Source of the DNA: Hyphobacterium sp.
GTDB taxonomy: Bacteria > Pseudomonadota > Alphaproteobacteria > Caulobacterales > Maricaulaceae
DNA length: 36,381 bases
Assembly (NCBI GenBank): GCA_021604625.1
Contig: BQJI01000005.1
Coordinates: 1-36,381 of the forward strand
Direction: 5' to 3'
The stretch's first letter is position 1. Each line of letters begins with the position of its first letter. The translations under genes were made by a program, and so were the position numbers. Positions 14,107-22,959 of this stretch are shown here, in pieces. The notes below the pieces were generated by a model. That model did no database searches and was not told where the DNA came from. It saw only the letters and a program-made list of their open reading frames with translations.

Positions 14107-15378
14107 ATGAAACCGCGTTTGAAGTCCTCGCCTGCAGCGCGTGCGTTGATAAAGGCGCACGAGCCTTTCCTCGCCAGTGCCCGTCAGACGAGCGATGGGG
14201 GGTGGAGCGTTGGTTATGGGCATCGCGCATCAGCCAAGGCTGGCGTGTCGGTCTCACAGGATGAAGCCGACCTGCTGCTGGTTTATGACGTATTGCAGGC
14301 CGAGCAGGCCATTGATGAAGCTCTTGGAAAAAAACTTGGCGCGCCGCAGCGCGATGCTCTGGTGTCATTTGCGCTCGGCATCGGCTTGGCCGCATTTCGG
14401 CGCAGCGCTGTTGTCCGACTTATTCGAAAAGACCGCTGGAATGATGCCGCGGATGCGATTGCGGCGTGGAATGGCGGCGGAATGCCGCGCCATGATGCGG
14501 AACGCGATTTGTTCCTGAAAGACCTGCCGGTTGATGCCGAACGCGCGCCCGTAGAGCTGGTCATTGAATTTGATCACCCGTCCGAGGACGTCGCGCTGCC
14601 CGTTGCCGCGAATGAAGAACCGGAATTGCCGGTTGAACCTGCCGACCCAGAGACGCCGACGCCGGTCGTTGAAGATGTAGTGGTCGCCGAAACGGCAGTG
14701 GCGACAGCCGCCGTGGCAGTTTCAAGTCGCCGATCAGAGCTCGCCGAGCGCGTCATTTTGCGGATGCGCACCCAATTGTCCGGGCCAGTGCGTGAGACGC
14801 AATACGCTACCGAGGATGATCCAGTTGACCAGGCAGTCGACCCGGAAATCGCTGCGGGCGTTTCTGATTATGAAGGCGTGGGGAAACATGGTTTCGTATT
14901 CACGCAGTCGGTTTCAACGGACGATGATTCTGATACTGACATCCAATCAGATTCAGAAAGCCTTCCGCCGATCGTTGGGGCAGGCGCTGTGTCGAATGGC
15001 GGGGTTTCGGGTGACGTTGCGGGCACCGGTGATGCAGCCGACTGCGAGGATAGAGAAATTGTGGATCCCGATGATCCGTTGACGCCATCGGACATCGATT
15101 CAGAATTCGCAGCTACTGAAGATTCGGCCAAAGCGATGAATGGCTGGTCAAATGGCGATACCGAACCGGCACCTGGAAAAAATGGTGGCCATCTCGGCGA
15201 GATCGTATTGATGGGGCTCGGCCTGATGCTTATTGCAGGCGGCGCATTTAACACCTTTACAAATCTGGATACCTATCTGGAGACACGAAACCTGTTCTGG
15301 GGTCCCGCAGCGCTGGCACTGGGCGTCATATTCACACTCGCCGTTGGCATCTATTTATTCGGCCTGAAAAAGAAATAG
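14107..15378 (+). CDS. GH24 lysozyme-like protein on a C-terminal membrane hairpin
   Basis: The first ~150 of 423 residues resemble phage-type lysozymes of family GH24: [21 protein letters not shown], then [20 protein letters not shown] and [10 protein letters not shown]. Glu19 matches the T4 Glu11 catalytic acid, but the position of T4 Asp20 is Thr28 (an Asp lies two residues later) and T4 Thr26 is Ser34. A long acidic, low-complexity region (about 155-360) leads to two membrane helices ([14 protein letters not shown] and [17 protein letters not shown]) and a GLKKK tail. No signal peptide is present. The tracked TTG start at 14056 is upstream; I use the ATG at 14107. No other phage genes occur, so it looks like a host gene. 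Confidence 0.78.
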   Translation: MKPRLKSSPAARALIKAHEPFLASARQTSDGGWSVGYGHRASAKAGVSVSQDEADLLLVYDVLQAEQAIDEALGKKLGAPQRDALVSFALGIGLAAFRRSAVVRLIRKDRWNDAADAIAAWNGGGMPRHDAERDLFLKDLPVDAERAPVELVIEFDHPSEDVALPVAANEEPELPVEPADPETPTPVVEDVVVAETAVATAAVAVSSRRSELAERVILRMRTQLSGPVRETQYATEDDPVDQAVDPEIAAGVSDYEGVGKHGFVFTQSVSTDDDSDTDIQSDSESLPPIVGAGAVSNGGVSGDVAGTGDAADCEDREIVDPDDPLTPSDIDSEFAATEDSAKAMNGWSNGDTEPAPGKNGGHLGEIVLMGLGLMLIAGGAFNTFTNLDTYLETRNLFWGPAALALGVIFTLAVGIYLFGLKKK

Positions 15379-15427
15379 CGCTTCCGGCGAACTTGACCTT
15401 ACTGGGGGTTTGCGCCAAATCCCAAAC

Positions 15428-16600
15428 ATGATCCCGAACCAATATCCTTCCATGAGTTTCGACCTTGGCGACATGGCCGAAATGATCCGTGACACCGTTC
15501 GCAGTTTTGCATCGGATGAGCTGGCTCCGCGTGCCGCCGAAATTGATGCGACCGATACTTTTCCGGCCGATATCTGGCGGAAAATGGGCGATCTCGGCCT
15601 TCTGGGCATTACCGTGGCCGAAGAGGATGGCGGGTCCGGACTGGGTTATGTCGAACATTGCATCGCGATGGAAGAAATTTCCCGCGCCTCCGCGTCGGTC
15701 GGTCTGTCCTATGGCGCGCATTCAAATCTGTGCGTCAATCAGGTCCGTCGCTGGGCCAATGACGATCAGAAAACCCGCTATTTGCCAAAACTGATTTCCG
15801 GAGAACATGTCGGCGCGCTCGCAATGTCGGAACCTGGCGCAGGTTCCGATGTCGTCTCCATGCGTCTGAAAGCGGTCAAAAAAGGCGATCATTACGTTCT
15901 CAATGGCTCGAAAATGTGGATCACAAACGGGCCATCAGCGGACGTCGTCGTCGTTTATGCAAAAACCGATGCGGAAGCGGGCTCAAAGGGCATTACGGCC
16001 TTCATCATCGAAAAAGGCATGAAAGGTTTTTCCGTCGCCCAGAAGCTGGACAAGCTGGGGATGCGCGGGTCGGAAACCGGAGAGCTGGTTTTTGAAGATT
16101 GCGAAGTGCCGGAAGAAAATGTCATGGGTCCGCTGAATGGCGGCGTGTCGGTGCTGATGAGTGGGCTTGATTATGAACGCACGGTGCTGGCGGCAGGTCC
16201 GATTGGCATCATGCAGGCGTGCATGGATACGGTTTTGCCGTATGTGCATGAACGAAAACAGTTTGATCGTGAAATCGGATCCTTCCAACTCGTACAAGGC
16301 AAAATGGCGGACATGTATGTGCGCATGAATGCAGCGCGGGCCTATGTCTATCAGGTCGCCAAAATCTGTGACCGGGGTGAAAAAGCGCGTAAGGACGCGG
16401 CCGGGGCCATTTTGTTTGCTGCCGAGGCGGCGACCCAGTCGGCATTGGACGCCATCCAGTTGCTGGGCGGAAATGGTTATATAAACGAGTATCCAACCGG
16501 GCGATTGCTCCGTGATGCGAAACTGTATGAAATCGGCGCGGGTACGAGCGAAATTCGCCGCTGGTTGATTGGCCGCGAATTATTCGAGGAAAGCGCCTAG
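15428..16600 (+). CDS. liuA: Isovaleryl-CoA dehydrogenase
   Basis: This 390-residue FAD-dependent acyl-CoA dehydrogenase converts isovaleryl-CoA to 3-methylcrotonyl-CoA in leucine breakdown and passes electrons to ETF. FAD and substrate-binding motifs are [25 protein letters not shown], and [13 protein letters not shown] with [17 protein letters not shown]. The catalytic base in isovaleryl-CoA dehydrogenases sits in a GLDxER loop; here Glu250 in [13 protein letters not shown]. That placement separates it from short/medium-chain enzymes, whose Glu lies in the C-terminal part. The ATG at 15428 gives the family's usual MIPN...FDLG start, although its ribosome binding site is weak. The remaining leucine pathway genes start 8 kb downstream. 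Confidence 0.93.
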   Translation: MIPNQYPSMSFDLGDMAEMIRDTVRSFASDELAPRAAEIDATDTFPADIWRKMGDLGLLGITVAEEDGGSGLGYVEHCIAMEEISRASASVGLSYGAHSNLCVNQVRRWANDDQKTRYLPKLISGEHVGALAMSEPGAGSDVVSMRLKAVKKGDHYVLNGSKMWITNGPSADVVVVYAKTDAEAGSKGITAFIIEKGMKGFSVAQKLDKLGMRGSETGELVFEDCEVPEENVMGPLNGGVSVLMSGLDYERTVLAAGPIGIMQACMDTVLPYVHERKQFDREIGSFQLVQGKMADMYVRMNAARAYVYQVAKICDRGEKARKDAAGAILFAAEAATQSALDAIQLLGGNGYINEYPTGRLLRDAKLYEIGAGTSEIRRWLIGRELFEESA

Positions 16601-16652
16601 ATTTTCATTCTTGCCTGTCCGGTGTAGATTTATCGGGCGAGAGGAAAACCAA

Positions 16653-17021
16653 ATGGCAAAGATAACCGGATTGGGCGGCGTGTTTCACGTTGTGAAGGAC
16701 CCTGCGGCGACGCGGGCGTGGTATAAAGAATTCCTTGGGCTGGAAGGTGAATACGGCCCGATGCTGCGGTGGTCGGAAGAGACCGGCGATCAGCCCTACA
16801 GTCTGGTCAGCCATTTTACCGATGCTGAATATCTGAAACCCAGCGACAAGCAATTCATGATCAATTTCCGGGTCGATGACCTCGATGCATTTGTAGATGA
16901 ATTGAAGGCCAAAGGGCTCGAAATCCTGGGCCATGTCGACGAAGGCTACAGCAAGTTCGCCTGGATCATGGATTGTGATGGCATAAAAATAGAACTCTGG
17001 CAGCAGGTGGACGCGCCCTGA
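16653..17021 (+). CDS. VOC superfamily (glyoxalase/dioxygenase-like) protein
   Basis: This 122-residue single-domain protein has paired beta-alpha-beta-beta-beta modules: GVFHVVKDPAATRAWYKEFLGL in the first and FRVDDLDAFVDELKAKG ... WIMDCDGIKIELWQQ in the second. Candidate metal ligands are the His in VFHVV and the Glu in IELWQ. Such proteins range from glyoxalase I to antibiotic-binding proteins, and the substrate cannot be deduced. The ATG at 16653 is chosen because gagaggaaaa precedes it; the tracked start lies inside the liuA end. It probably shares a transcript with liuA, and the terminator at 17009 closes that unit. Confidence 0.85.
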   Translation: MAKITGLGGVFHVVKDPAATRAWYKEFLGLEGEYGPMLRWSEETGDQPYSLVSHFTDAEYLKPSDKQFMINFRVDDLDAFVDELKAKGLEILGHVDEGYSKFAWIMDCDGIKIELWQQVDAP

Positions 17022-17036
17022 CGGCGTCCGATTTTT
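17009..17036 (+). terminator. Intrinsic terminator after the VOC gene
   Basis: GGACGC and GCGTCC pair across a 9-nt loop that contains the VOC stop codon (TGA 17019-17021), followed by ga and five Ts. The stem begins inside the coding region. Confidence 0.75.
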
Positions 17037-17062
17037 CTGGCTCACGACGGCTGTGATGTTAG

Positions 17063-17089
17063 TCTTTCTCCGAAAACCGGGGAGAGAGA
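17063..17089 (+). promoter_or_regulatory. Hairpin covering the lipoprotein Shine-Dalgarno
   Basis: TCTTTCTCC (17063-17071) pairs with GGAGAGAGA (17081-17089) over nine base pairs with one G-U, closing on a 9-nt loop. The right arm is the Shine-Dalgarno of the lipoprotein gene that starts at 17091. Translation should be restrained when the stem forms. Confidence 0.5.
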
Positions 17090-17090
17090 A

Positions 17091-17561
17091 ATGAGAATCC
17101 ATTATTTCGTTACTGCAAGCGCGTTGTTGCTGGCGGCTTGCTCCGGTGAACCGTCCGGGTCCAGCGCTGATGTCGCATTGACGGAAGATGGCTCCGCCAT
17201 TGAGCAGGCCCGTGCAGCAAACGAAACATATAGCGAAGACGAGGCGATTGACGGTCGTTCTATCGATGGGCGCTGGGGTATCCAGTACGAGGCGTGTTCG
17301 CCTGATAACGAGCTCGGTGACGGTGTGGTCCTCATCTCTCGGTATGACGTCATCATAGGCCTCGATGCCTGTTCGATCACGGGAAGCTCGGAGACAGGCG
17401 ACGGATATGCTCTACGAGCCATGTGTAATGGCTCGGAAGGCGGCCAGTACGAACAGACTTTCTATTTCTCGACGCCGCAAGACGGCGTGATGCGTTGGGA
17501 TAATCGCGAATTCAATCGATTAGAAGATTACATTTCGTGCGACGGTGGAGCGATGCATTGA
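17091..17561 (+). CDS. Small lipoprotein, function unknown
   Basis: This 156-residue precursor has a signal sequence ending in the lipobox LLAAC (Cys at residue 17), predicting lipid anchoring after SPase II processing. The mature region begins with a flexible Ser/Gly/Glu segment and then a compact part with several cysteines (YEACSPDN, LDACSITG, RAMCNGSE, YISCDGG), possibly forming disulfides in the periplasm. I do not recognise a family. The Shine-Dalgarno ggggagagag is strong but lies in a hairpin (17063-17089). The stop codon overlaps the TTG start of the flavodoxin-like gene, suggesting translational coupling. Confidence 0.8.
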   Translation: MRIHYFVTASALLLAACSGEPSGSSADVALTEDGSAIEQARAANETYSEDEAIDGRSIDGRWGIQYEACSPDNELGDGVVLISRYDVIIGLDACSITGSSETGDGYALRAMCNGSEGGQYEQTFYFSTPQDGVMRWDNREFNRLEDYISCDGGAMH

Positions 17562-18262
17562 CCGGTTATGCAGATATCAAGGCGCTCTTCGTCAATTGCA
17601 CACTCAAGCGTTCGCCCGAAGCGTCCCATACGGACGCCTTAATGGATGTGTCACGCGCCATCATGGCCAAACAAGGCGTAGCGGTGAATTCCTTGCGACT
17701 GTCAGACCATGACATTGCGCTGGGTGTGTATCCCGATATGCGCGAGCATGGTTGGGAATGCGATGCCTGGCCTGACCTCTGGCCCGAAGTCGAGGCTGCT
17801 GACATTCTGGTCGTCGGAACGCCCATCTGGCTGGGGGAGGAAAGCTCGGCCTGCCGCATTCTCATTGAACGTCTTTACGCCATGTCGGGCCTGCAAAATG
17901 AAAAGGGCCAATATATCTATTATGGCAAGACTGCCGGGTGCGTGGTGACCGGCAATGAAGATGGCATCAAGCACGTTGCCATGAGTGTTTTATATGCCTT
18001 GCAGCACGTGGGGTATGCGATTCCGCCGCAAGCGGATTGCGGCTGGATCGGCGAGGCCGGACCGGGGCTGTCTTATGCAGATGATGGATCAGGCGGTCCC
18101 GAAAACGATTTCACCCAGCGCAATACGACGTTCATGACGTGGAATTTGTTGCACATGGCGCGGTTGCTGAAAGATGCCGGTGGGTGGCCTGCACACGGCA
18201 ATTCCCGCAAGGACTGGGATTGCGGGAATGATTTCGATCATCCCAATCCGGAATACCGGTGA
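17558..18262 (+). CDS. Flavodoxin-fold NAD(P)H-dependent FMN reductase-like protein
   Basis: This 234-residue protein has a flavodoxin-like fold. IKALFVNCTLKRSPEASHTDAL forms the FMN phosphate-binding first strand and loop; ADILVVGTPIWLGEESSACRILIERL is the second FMN loop; and GKTAGCVVTGNEDG the third. These match multimeric flavodoxin/WrbA-type and FMN-reductase proteins. The physiological electron acceptor is unknown. The TTG at 17558 is preferred because ggtggag lies 8 nt upstream and its bases overlap the previous stop (TTGA); a GTG at 17537 is the alternative. It converges with the patatin gene, stop codons touching. Confidence 0.8.
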   Translation: MTGYADIKALFVNCTLKRSPEASHTDALMDVSRAIMAKQGVAVNSLRLSDHDIALGVYPDMREHGWECDAWPDLWPEVEAADILVVGTPIWLGEESSACRILIERLYAMSGLQNEKGQYIYYGKTAGCVVTGNEDGIKHVAMSVLYALQHVGYAIPPQADCGWIGEAGPGLSYADDGSGGPENDFTQRNTTFMTWNLLHMARLLKDAGGWPAHGNSRKDWDCGNDFDHPNPEYR

Positions 18263-19999
18263 TCACACAGTAAGACCGAATGCGCCGCGTTCATCGCGGC
18301 TGAGTTCGGAAATGGCGAATTCAGCCGAGCGGCGACCGGCATCGACGGTCTCCTCGTATTTTTTCCATTGCCGCAAATCGGTATCTGTTTCTGGCAGGAC
18401 CAGCAAATCCACGGCTTCCTGATAGGCTTCATGTTTTCCCACCATGACGCCAGCCGTCGCTGAACGCATCAACAATGACGCGATGGGCGGCAATTCATTG
18501 AATCCATGCTGGCGGATCCAGCCGAAAAAACCCGGCGCATTTCTGAAATCATCCGGATTCACGCCTTTGGCCCGGGTGACATCGCTGCCGGCGCTGACCC
18601 CGCGGTGAAACGCCTTCATCTGTTCAGACGGAAAGTTTGTGAAGACTGCGCCATCGACCAGGACGTTTTCATTCTGGATGACTGGTGGGAGAATGCCCGG
18701 AATGGCAATGGTTGCCCGTAGCGCATCGCGTAGACGCCCGCGTCGGTGCACAAAGGGTCGGCCATTCGACAGGTTTGACGAGACACAGAAGAAAGGGCGC
18801 GCGAGATCCGGAATTTCCACATCGCCGAAATGTTCTTCCAGTCTTTCATCGACGCGGTTTCCTCGTGCCAGGGAGATCACTGGAAGCTGCCAGTCGCCTA
18901 GCGGATTGGATTTTACAAACGCATCGTGAACCCGGTCCACCAATTCGTCCTGGCTCCATTCGAGAGCGACGCCGGCCGCGATTATGGCGCCCATTGAGGC
19001 GCCGCCGATGAAATCAAATTCGATTCCGGCTTTCCTGAAGGCATCTACGGCCCCGATATGGGCATAGGCGCGTGCGCCTCCACCCGACAAAACCAGGCCG
19101 ATGGACTTGCCAGCCAGGGTGCGGGCGAGCCGTTTCAAATCATTCTGTTGCTCTTCCCGCCAGTGAAATACGCGCGCGGCATCTGCGGCATCTGCCCACT
19201 CTTCTGGGCGAGTTGCACGGCGGTCACCGCCATCGTGTACGAGAATTACGTCCAACAACTTCAGCCGGGCTGCGGGTGAGGGGTCGTCGGGCAATAATGG
19301 CAATGACGGGCGTGCGTCACCGCGTGCGAGTAGCCAAACACGATCTGCCCGCCCCATCGCCCGCCGCGCCCAGTTCGGATCGCCCAGACTCGCCGTGAGC
19401 AACACAATCTGATGATCGTGTTCATATTGTTCGAGCCTCGGGCCCTGCCAGTCTGCGGCTTCATCGCCAACAATGGCCGATGTGACGCCAATACGCGCCA
19501 AAGCTGTTTGCAGCTTGCGGGCGCGGTAATCGAGGTCGATCGTGGGCGAGCAGGCGACCAGCGCAAAGACTTTGGGTTCCGACCCGTTCCGTTGGGGACC
19601 CGCCCTTAATCGCCGCAGCATCATCTTTGACAATTCGCGCATGAGGGACGGATGTTTGTCCGCCAGCCGTTCGAATGACGCTGTCGGGAGGCGCACGACT
19701 TCGCTGTCGCGCATGGCATATACGCTGGCCGAATGCGGGCGCTCCTCCAGCATGGACATCTCGCCCACTGGTTCGCCCGCCCGGATATATCCCAGAAGAT
19801 TCGGACGCCCCATGGCGCCATCCCGGAATGCTGCAAGCGCTCCGGATCTCAGCAAATAGAGCGCGTCTGATGGTTCGCCTTCGGCAAACAACATTTGCCC
19901 GGCTGGCAAACAGAACCATTCGACCTCGTGTTCAACCGCCTTCAGTGCGGCTTTGCCCACGCTATCAAAAAAGTCGAGAAATGAGAGATTCAGCGCCAT
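18263..19999 (-). CDS. NTE-type patatin phospholipase with N-terminal cyclic-nucleotide-like domain
   Basis: Residues 10-125 form a cyclic-nucleotide-binding-like domain (LPAGQMLFAEGEPSDALYLL, then GEMSMLEERPHSASV). Residues 140-290 resemble the linker domain of bacterial NTE/PNPLA6 relatives. The patatin domain follows: glycine-rich LSGGGARAYAHIG (305-315), nucleophile Ser335 in GGASMG, and Asp449 in VDGAVFTNFP. The predicted activity is lysophospholipase or phospholipase at the inner membrane. In the nucleotide pocket the Glu of GEMS is kept, but the usual Arg of the PRSA motif is His89, so cAMP binding is doubtful. The gene is complete at 578 residues and sits apart from the fatty-acid genes around it. 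Confidence 0.88.
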   Translation of the reverse strand: MALNLSFLDFFDSVGKAALKAVEHEVEWFCLPAGQMLFAEGEPSDALYLLRSGALAAFRDGAMGRPNLLGYIRAGEPVGEMSMLEERPHSASVYAMRDSEVVRLPTASFERLADKHPSLMRELSKMMLRRLRAGPQRNGSEPKVFALVACSPTIDLDYRARKLQTALARIGVTSAIVGDEAADWQGPRLEQYEHDHQIVLLTASLGDPNWARRAMGRADRVWLLARGDARPSLPLLPDDPSPAARLKLLDVILVHDGGDRRATRPEEWADAADAARVFHWREEQQNDLKRLARTLAGKSIGLVLSGGGARAYAHIGAVDAFRKAGIEFDFIGGASMGAIIAAGVALEWSQDELVDRVHDAFVKSNPLGDWQLPVISLARGNRVDERLEEHFGDVEIPDLARPFFCVSSNLSNGRPFVHRRGRLRDALRATIAIPGILPPVIQNENVLVDGAVFTNFPSEQMKAFHRGVSAGSDVTRAKGVNPDDFRNAPGFFGWIRQHGFNELPPIASLLMRSATAGVMVGKHEAYQEAVDLLVLPETDTDLRQWKKYEETVDAGRRSAEFAISELSRDERGAFGLTV

Positions 20000-20052
20000 G
20001 CGCCTTTATTGCGCTGCCCGTTCCATTGGCACAAGACCCTGACAGCGCGACG

Positions 20053-21669
20053 TTATGCCTTTACGAACAGGAAGGAGAAGCCAGAAGGTGTGCCACCCTC
20101 AGTATCCGCAAGAAAGGCTGGCATTCTGGAGCCAGCTGGCGTGATGCCTTCATCCGCGACGTCTATCGTTGTAAAGCCGCGAAAGCTCGTGCCGTTGAAG
20201 GGCTGTCCGCAATTGGCTGCGGCTGTGTCGAATTGTAGTTCGAGATCGAGAATATTCAGCGATGGATCTTGCTGTGTGAGCTGTCCGGAGAAAAAGCAAT
20301 TGGTGAACCCCGCCACCAGAAATGTTCCGAAACTGATACCGCCGCCATCAACGACATCAAATTGTCCCACAACCGAATTCCCAGATACTACAAGCCAACG
20401 GCCCAGCGCGTCATTCACCGACGTCGGGCGACGATTTAACTGACCAAGCCATGCTCCGCGAAATCGACCGGCCTGTTCAATGGTCGGAATGGGTTCGCCC
20501 GGCTGGGTTTGACTGGGCCGATAGCGCCCTGCAATGGCGCTTTCGGGTGTTATGCCGGAAACCCAGTCGAGAATTGAAAAGCCGCCGGTCGAATCAAGAT
20601 GGAGATATGAACCCGGTGCATCCATTCGGCTGGATTGAGTTTCGCGCGTACCGTGCGATACCCATTCACTGTGATTACCGCCAAAAATATTGCCGGCTCC
20701 CCAGACGTAAAAGCTGCCATCCGGCAAAATTCCAAGAACGCCTCGGTCTATCCGTTGAATTGACCCGCCGCGTGTGGTGACAGGTTCTTCGAGCAACAAA
20801 TTATAGACGCCAGCTGTTTCGCTTGCTCCATCGACGTCGGGCGCTGTGAATGCAGCACTGGTAGAGCCAACCGTTAATCCGGTTCCATTGTGAATTACTT
20901 GCAGTCTGACGCGCAAAAAGTCCGGATAAAACGGAATGCCAGCGCCTGTTTGACCGCGCGCGAAAACCGCAAATGTACGAACCTGGTCAGCCGCAAAATT
21001 GACAACCAGCTCTGCCGTTGGATCGGCGAGGCATTGGGATGCCGCATCAGTCTCACACACGGTAAATTGTGCGAGGCCGGTCATGTATTGAGCATCCAGC
21101 GGACGGACCACGACTTCGCCTGCCGCGCCGATATTCACGGCGGCTACCGCCATAACGCCCCGACCACCGACGCGATTGATGCGGATGACACCATCCTGGC
21201 TGGGTGTTGCGCTGATGGCGACGACGTCAGGAAGTTGCCCAGCTGATGGAATAACCAATGTTCCGGATAGATAGGGAACATACTCGGAATCTCGCTCATC
21301 GCATTCAATCCGGGCGTCGATCACGCCCTGCCAACCGTTGGCGGGCGGGGCATAGGCGATCAGGAATCCCTGCGTGGCGCCTGCCGCTATGGTGACAGGC
21401 GTATCCGGCGTGCCCGTGAGTTGATTGTTGGCGTCGACGGTTTGATAGCTGAACTGGGCTTGCGGGAAGGTACCCGCTGAAGGTCGGCAGTTCGCCAATG
21501 CCGTCGCACCGGAATTGATGGCAGATGCGAAAAAAGTGGCTGACGTTCCGCCGACTGACGCGGTGCGCGCTTCAGGAGCCATCGACGTAAACAATTGTGC
21601 CTCAGCAATGGGTGTCGTGGCAGCAACCAGCGGAAGGGCTGCAAAAACAGCGCGGACAAACGATTTCAT
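20053..21669 (-). CDS. Large secreted protein, function unknown
   Basis: The 538-residue precursor starts with a clear signal peptide (MKSFVRAVFAALPLVAATTPIAEA). Roughly residues 30-275 look like two beta-sandwich modules with repeated strand patterns and paired cysteines (ALANCRPSAG with RIECDERD; TVCETDAASQCLAD). The C-terminal half is Gly/Phe-rich (GVLGILPDGSFYVWGAG, GRFRGAWLGQL, TNCFFSGQLT), resembling a beta-barrel or lipocalin-like substrate-binding part. I cannot name a family. It has no anchor or autotransporter barrel, so it is likely periplasmic or released. It lies 53 bp upstream of nothing on its strand except the patatin gene, with which it could be cotranscribed. Confidence 0.75.
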   Translation of the reverse strand: MKSFVRAVFAALPLVAATTPIAEAQLFTSMAPEARTASVGGTSATFFASAINSGATALANCRPSAGTFPQAQFSYQTVDANNQLTGTPDTPVTIAAGATQGFLIAYAPPANGWQGVIDARIECDERDSEYVPYLSGTLVIPSAGQLPDVVAISATPSQDGVIRINRVGGRGVMAVAAVNIGAAGEVVVRPLDAQYMTGLAQFTVCETDAASQCLADPTAELVVNFAADQVRTFAVFARGQTGAGIPFYPDFLRVRLQVIHNGTGLTVGSTSAAFTAPDVDGASETAGVYNLLLEEPVTTRGGSIQRIDRGVLGILPDGSFYVWGAGNIFGGNHSEWVSHGTRETQSSRMDAPGSYLHLDSTGGFSILDWVSGITPESAIAGRYRPSQTQPGEPIPTIEQAGRFRGAWLGQLNRRPTSVNDALGRWLVVSGNSVVGQFDVVDGGGISFGTFLVAGFTNCFFSGQLTQQDPSLNILDLELQFDTAAANCGQPFNGTSFRGFTTIDVADEGITPAGSRMPAFLADTEGGTPSGFSFLFVKA

Positions 21670-21758
21670 GGCTAATTCCCGAACGGATCAATTATTGGCC
21701 AGAGGCCGTAGCATGTTGCATGCCAACGTCCAATATTGTCCGCAGCAGCGCGCGTAAA

Positions 21759-22121
21759 TCACTCGTCCAGATACTGCCATGTGTCTGCGCCATCAAATAA
21801 ACGGCTGGGAATGTCGTCGGGCCACTCAAAATCTGACGTTACGAAATTCAGTTTCATTCTTTGTGTTGCCTGCGGATCGAGGCTTTCCCAATGAGTGGTG
21901 CAACCGCATTTTCCGCAGGACACAAAGGCCAAAGTTCTATCGCCATGAACATAACGAACCACGGCATGCTCGTCGTAGAAAATTGTTGTATTTTCAAAAT
22001 CGACGTGCCCCCAGCTTGCCGCGCTTTTACGGCAAAATGAGCATGTGCATCGGGTCAGCCATCCGGGAAGTGTTGCCGTCTCCCATTTGATATTTCCGCA
22101 ATGGCAGCTGCCCTTGAACAT
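21759..22121 (-). CDS. GFA/CENP-V family zinc-binding protein
   Basis: This 120-residue protein has the GFA cysteine set: Cys6 and Cys8 in GSCHCGNI, Cys25/27/30 in RCTCSFCRKS, and the SCGKCGCTTHW cluster, which bind two zinc ions. The founding member was described as a glutathione-formaldehyde adduct activating enzyme, but most members are uncharacterised, so a formaldehyde role should not be assumed. The ATG at 22121 shares its A with the stop of the upstream crotonase gene (TGATG), so translation is probably coupled. The tracked start at 22223 would lie within that gene. Confidence 0.88.
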   Translation of the reverse strand: MFKGSCHCGNIKWETATLPGWLTRCTCSFCRKSAASWGHVDFENTTIFYDEHAVVRYVHGDRTLAFVSCGKCGCTTHWESLDPQATQRMKLNFVTSDFEWPDDIPSRLFDGADTWQYLDE

Positions 22122-22957
22122 CAGCCCCGCCCCATTCTTTTTATGGGTGTGAGCGGCGTGAAAATCCCATCGCGCTTCTCGGCGCGGGCGGTCATGGCTT
22201 CCTGGATGTCGTCGGTGTTCCACAAGGCGGATTGTAACGTCATGGCTTGTTCGAGGCTGTCAGCGACGGAATGATCGCGCGCATACAAAAAGGACTTCTT
22301 GGAACCGGAAATCGTGAGCGGCGCTTTTGATGCGATACTTGAAGCAATGCGATCCACATGTTCGCGAAGAGAGTCGGCATCATCAAGTACGGCATTGTAA
22401 AGGCCCAGCTTTTCGGCTCTTTCTGTAGTCAGATTTGAGCCCGTATAGGCCAGCTCACGAGCGATGCCTTCGGGGATCAGTTTCGGAAGCCGCTGGAGCG
22501 TGCCGACATCTGCGAACATACCAATATTGGTTTCCTCGATCCGGAGCCAGGCGTCTTTCGTTCCAAATCGAAGATCGCAGGCGCAGATCATGTCGACACC
22601 GCCGCCGACGCACGGCCCCTGAATACTGGCGATTACGGGAAAGCGGGCGCGCTCGAATGCAGTGAAACTGTCCTGTAAAGCCAGGGCGGCTGTCATGAAG
22701 GCTTCCCGGTGCGCGGCGGTATCAGTGGCCAACGCATTCGGATTGGTGAAAACCGAAATATCCATGCCGGCGGTAAATACAGGCCCATCCGCTTCGAGAA
22801 TGAGGACGCGGGTGGTGCCGTCGTCGGATAATTTATCGATGCAGGCCGGGAGTTCTGACCAGAATTCAGGGGTCATGGAATTTCGTTTGTCCGGCCGGTT
22901 CAGGCGGATGCGCGCAATGGCATCGATTTCGACGAGATCGAAACTTGAAAATGACAT
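22121..22957 (-). CDS. Crotonase, dienoyl-CoA isomerase (ECH1)-like
   Basis: This 278-residue crotonase has the oxyanion-hole segments FTAGMDISVF and GPCVGGGVDM. It carries ADVGTLQRLPKLI, characteristic of delta3,5-delta2,4-dienoyl-CoA isomerases. Asp122, Glu142 and Asp150 have exactly the spacing of the rat enzyme's catalytic residues D176, E196 and D204. The likely role is rearranging double bonds when unsaturated fatty acids with odd-numbered double bonds are degraded. It could still be annotated generically as enoyl-CoA hydratase. A gggggag Shine-Dalgarno precedes the ATG. It is coupled to the GFA gene downstream. Confidence 0.85.
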   Translation of the reverse strand: MSFSSFDLVEIDAIARIRLNRPDKRNSMTPEFWSELPACIDKLSDDGTTRVLILEADGPVFTAGMDISVFTNPNALATDTAAHREAFMTAALALQDSFTAFERARFPVIASIQGPCVGGGVDMICACDLRFGTKDAWLRIEETNIGMFADVGTLQRLPKLIPEGIARELAYTGSNLTTERAEKLGLYNAVLDDADSLREHVDRIASSIASKAPLTISGSKKSFLYARDHSVADSLEQAMTLQSALWNTDDIQEAMTARAEKRDGIFTPLTPIKRMGRG

Positions 22958-22959
22958 GA

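Noticed and set aside
14868-15254. 128-residue reverse ORF
   Set aside because: Complement of the acidic linker of the GH24-like gene; low-complexity Ser/Pro composition only.
14107-15378. Prophage remnant suggested by a lysozyme gene
   Set aside because: No holin, tail, integrase or other phage genes, and a membrane-hairpin architecture not typical of endolysins.
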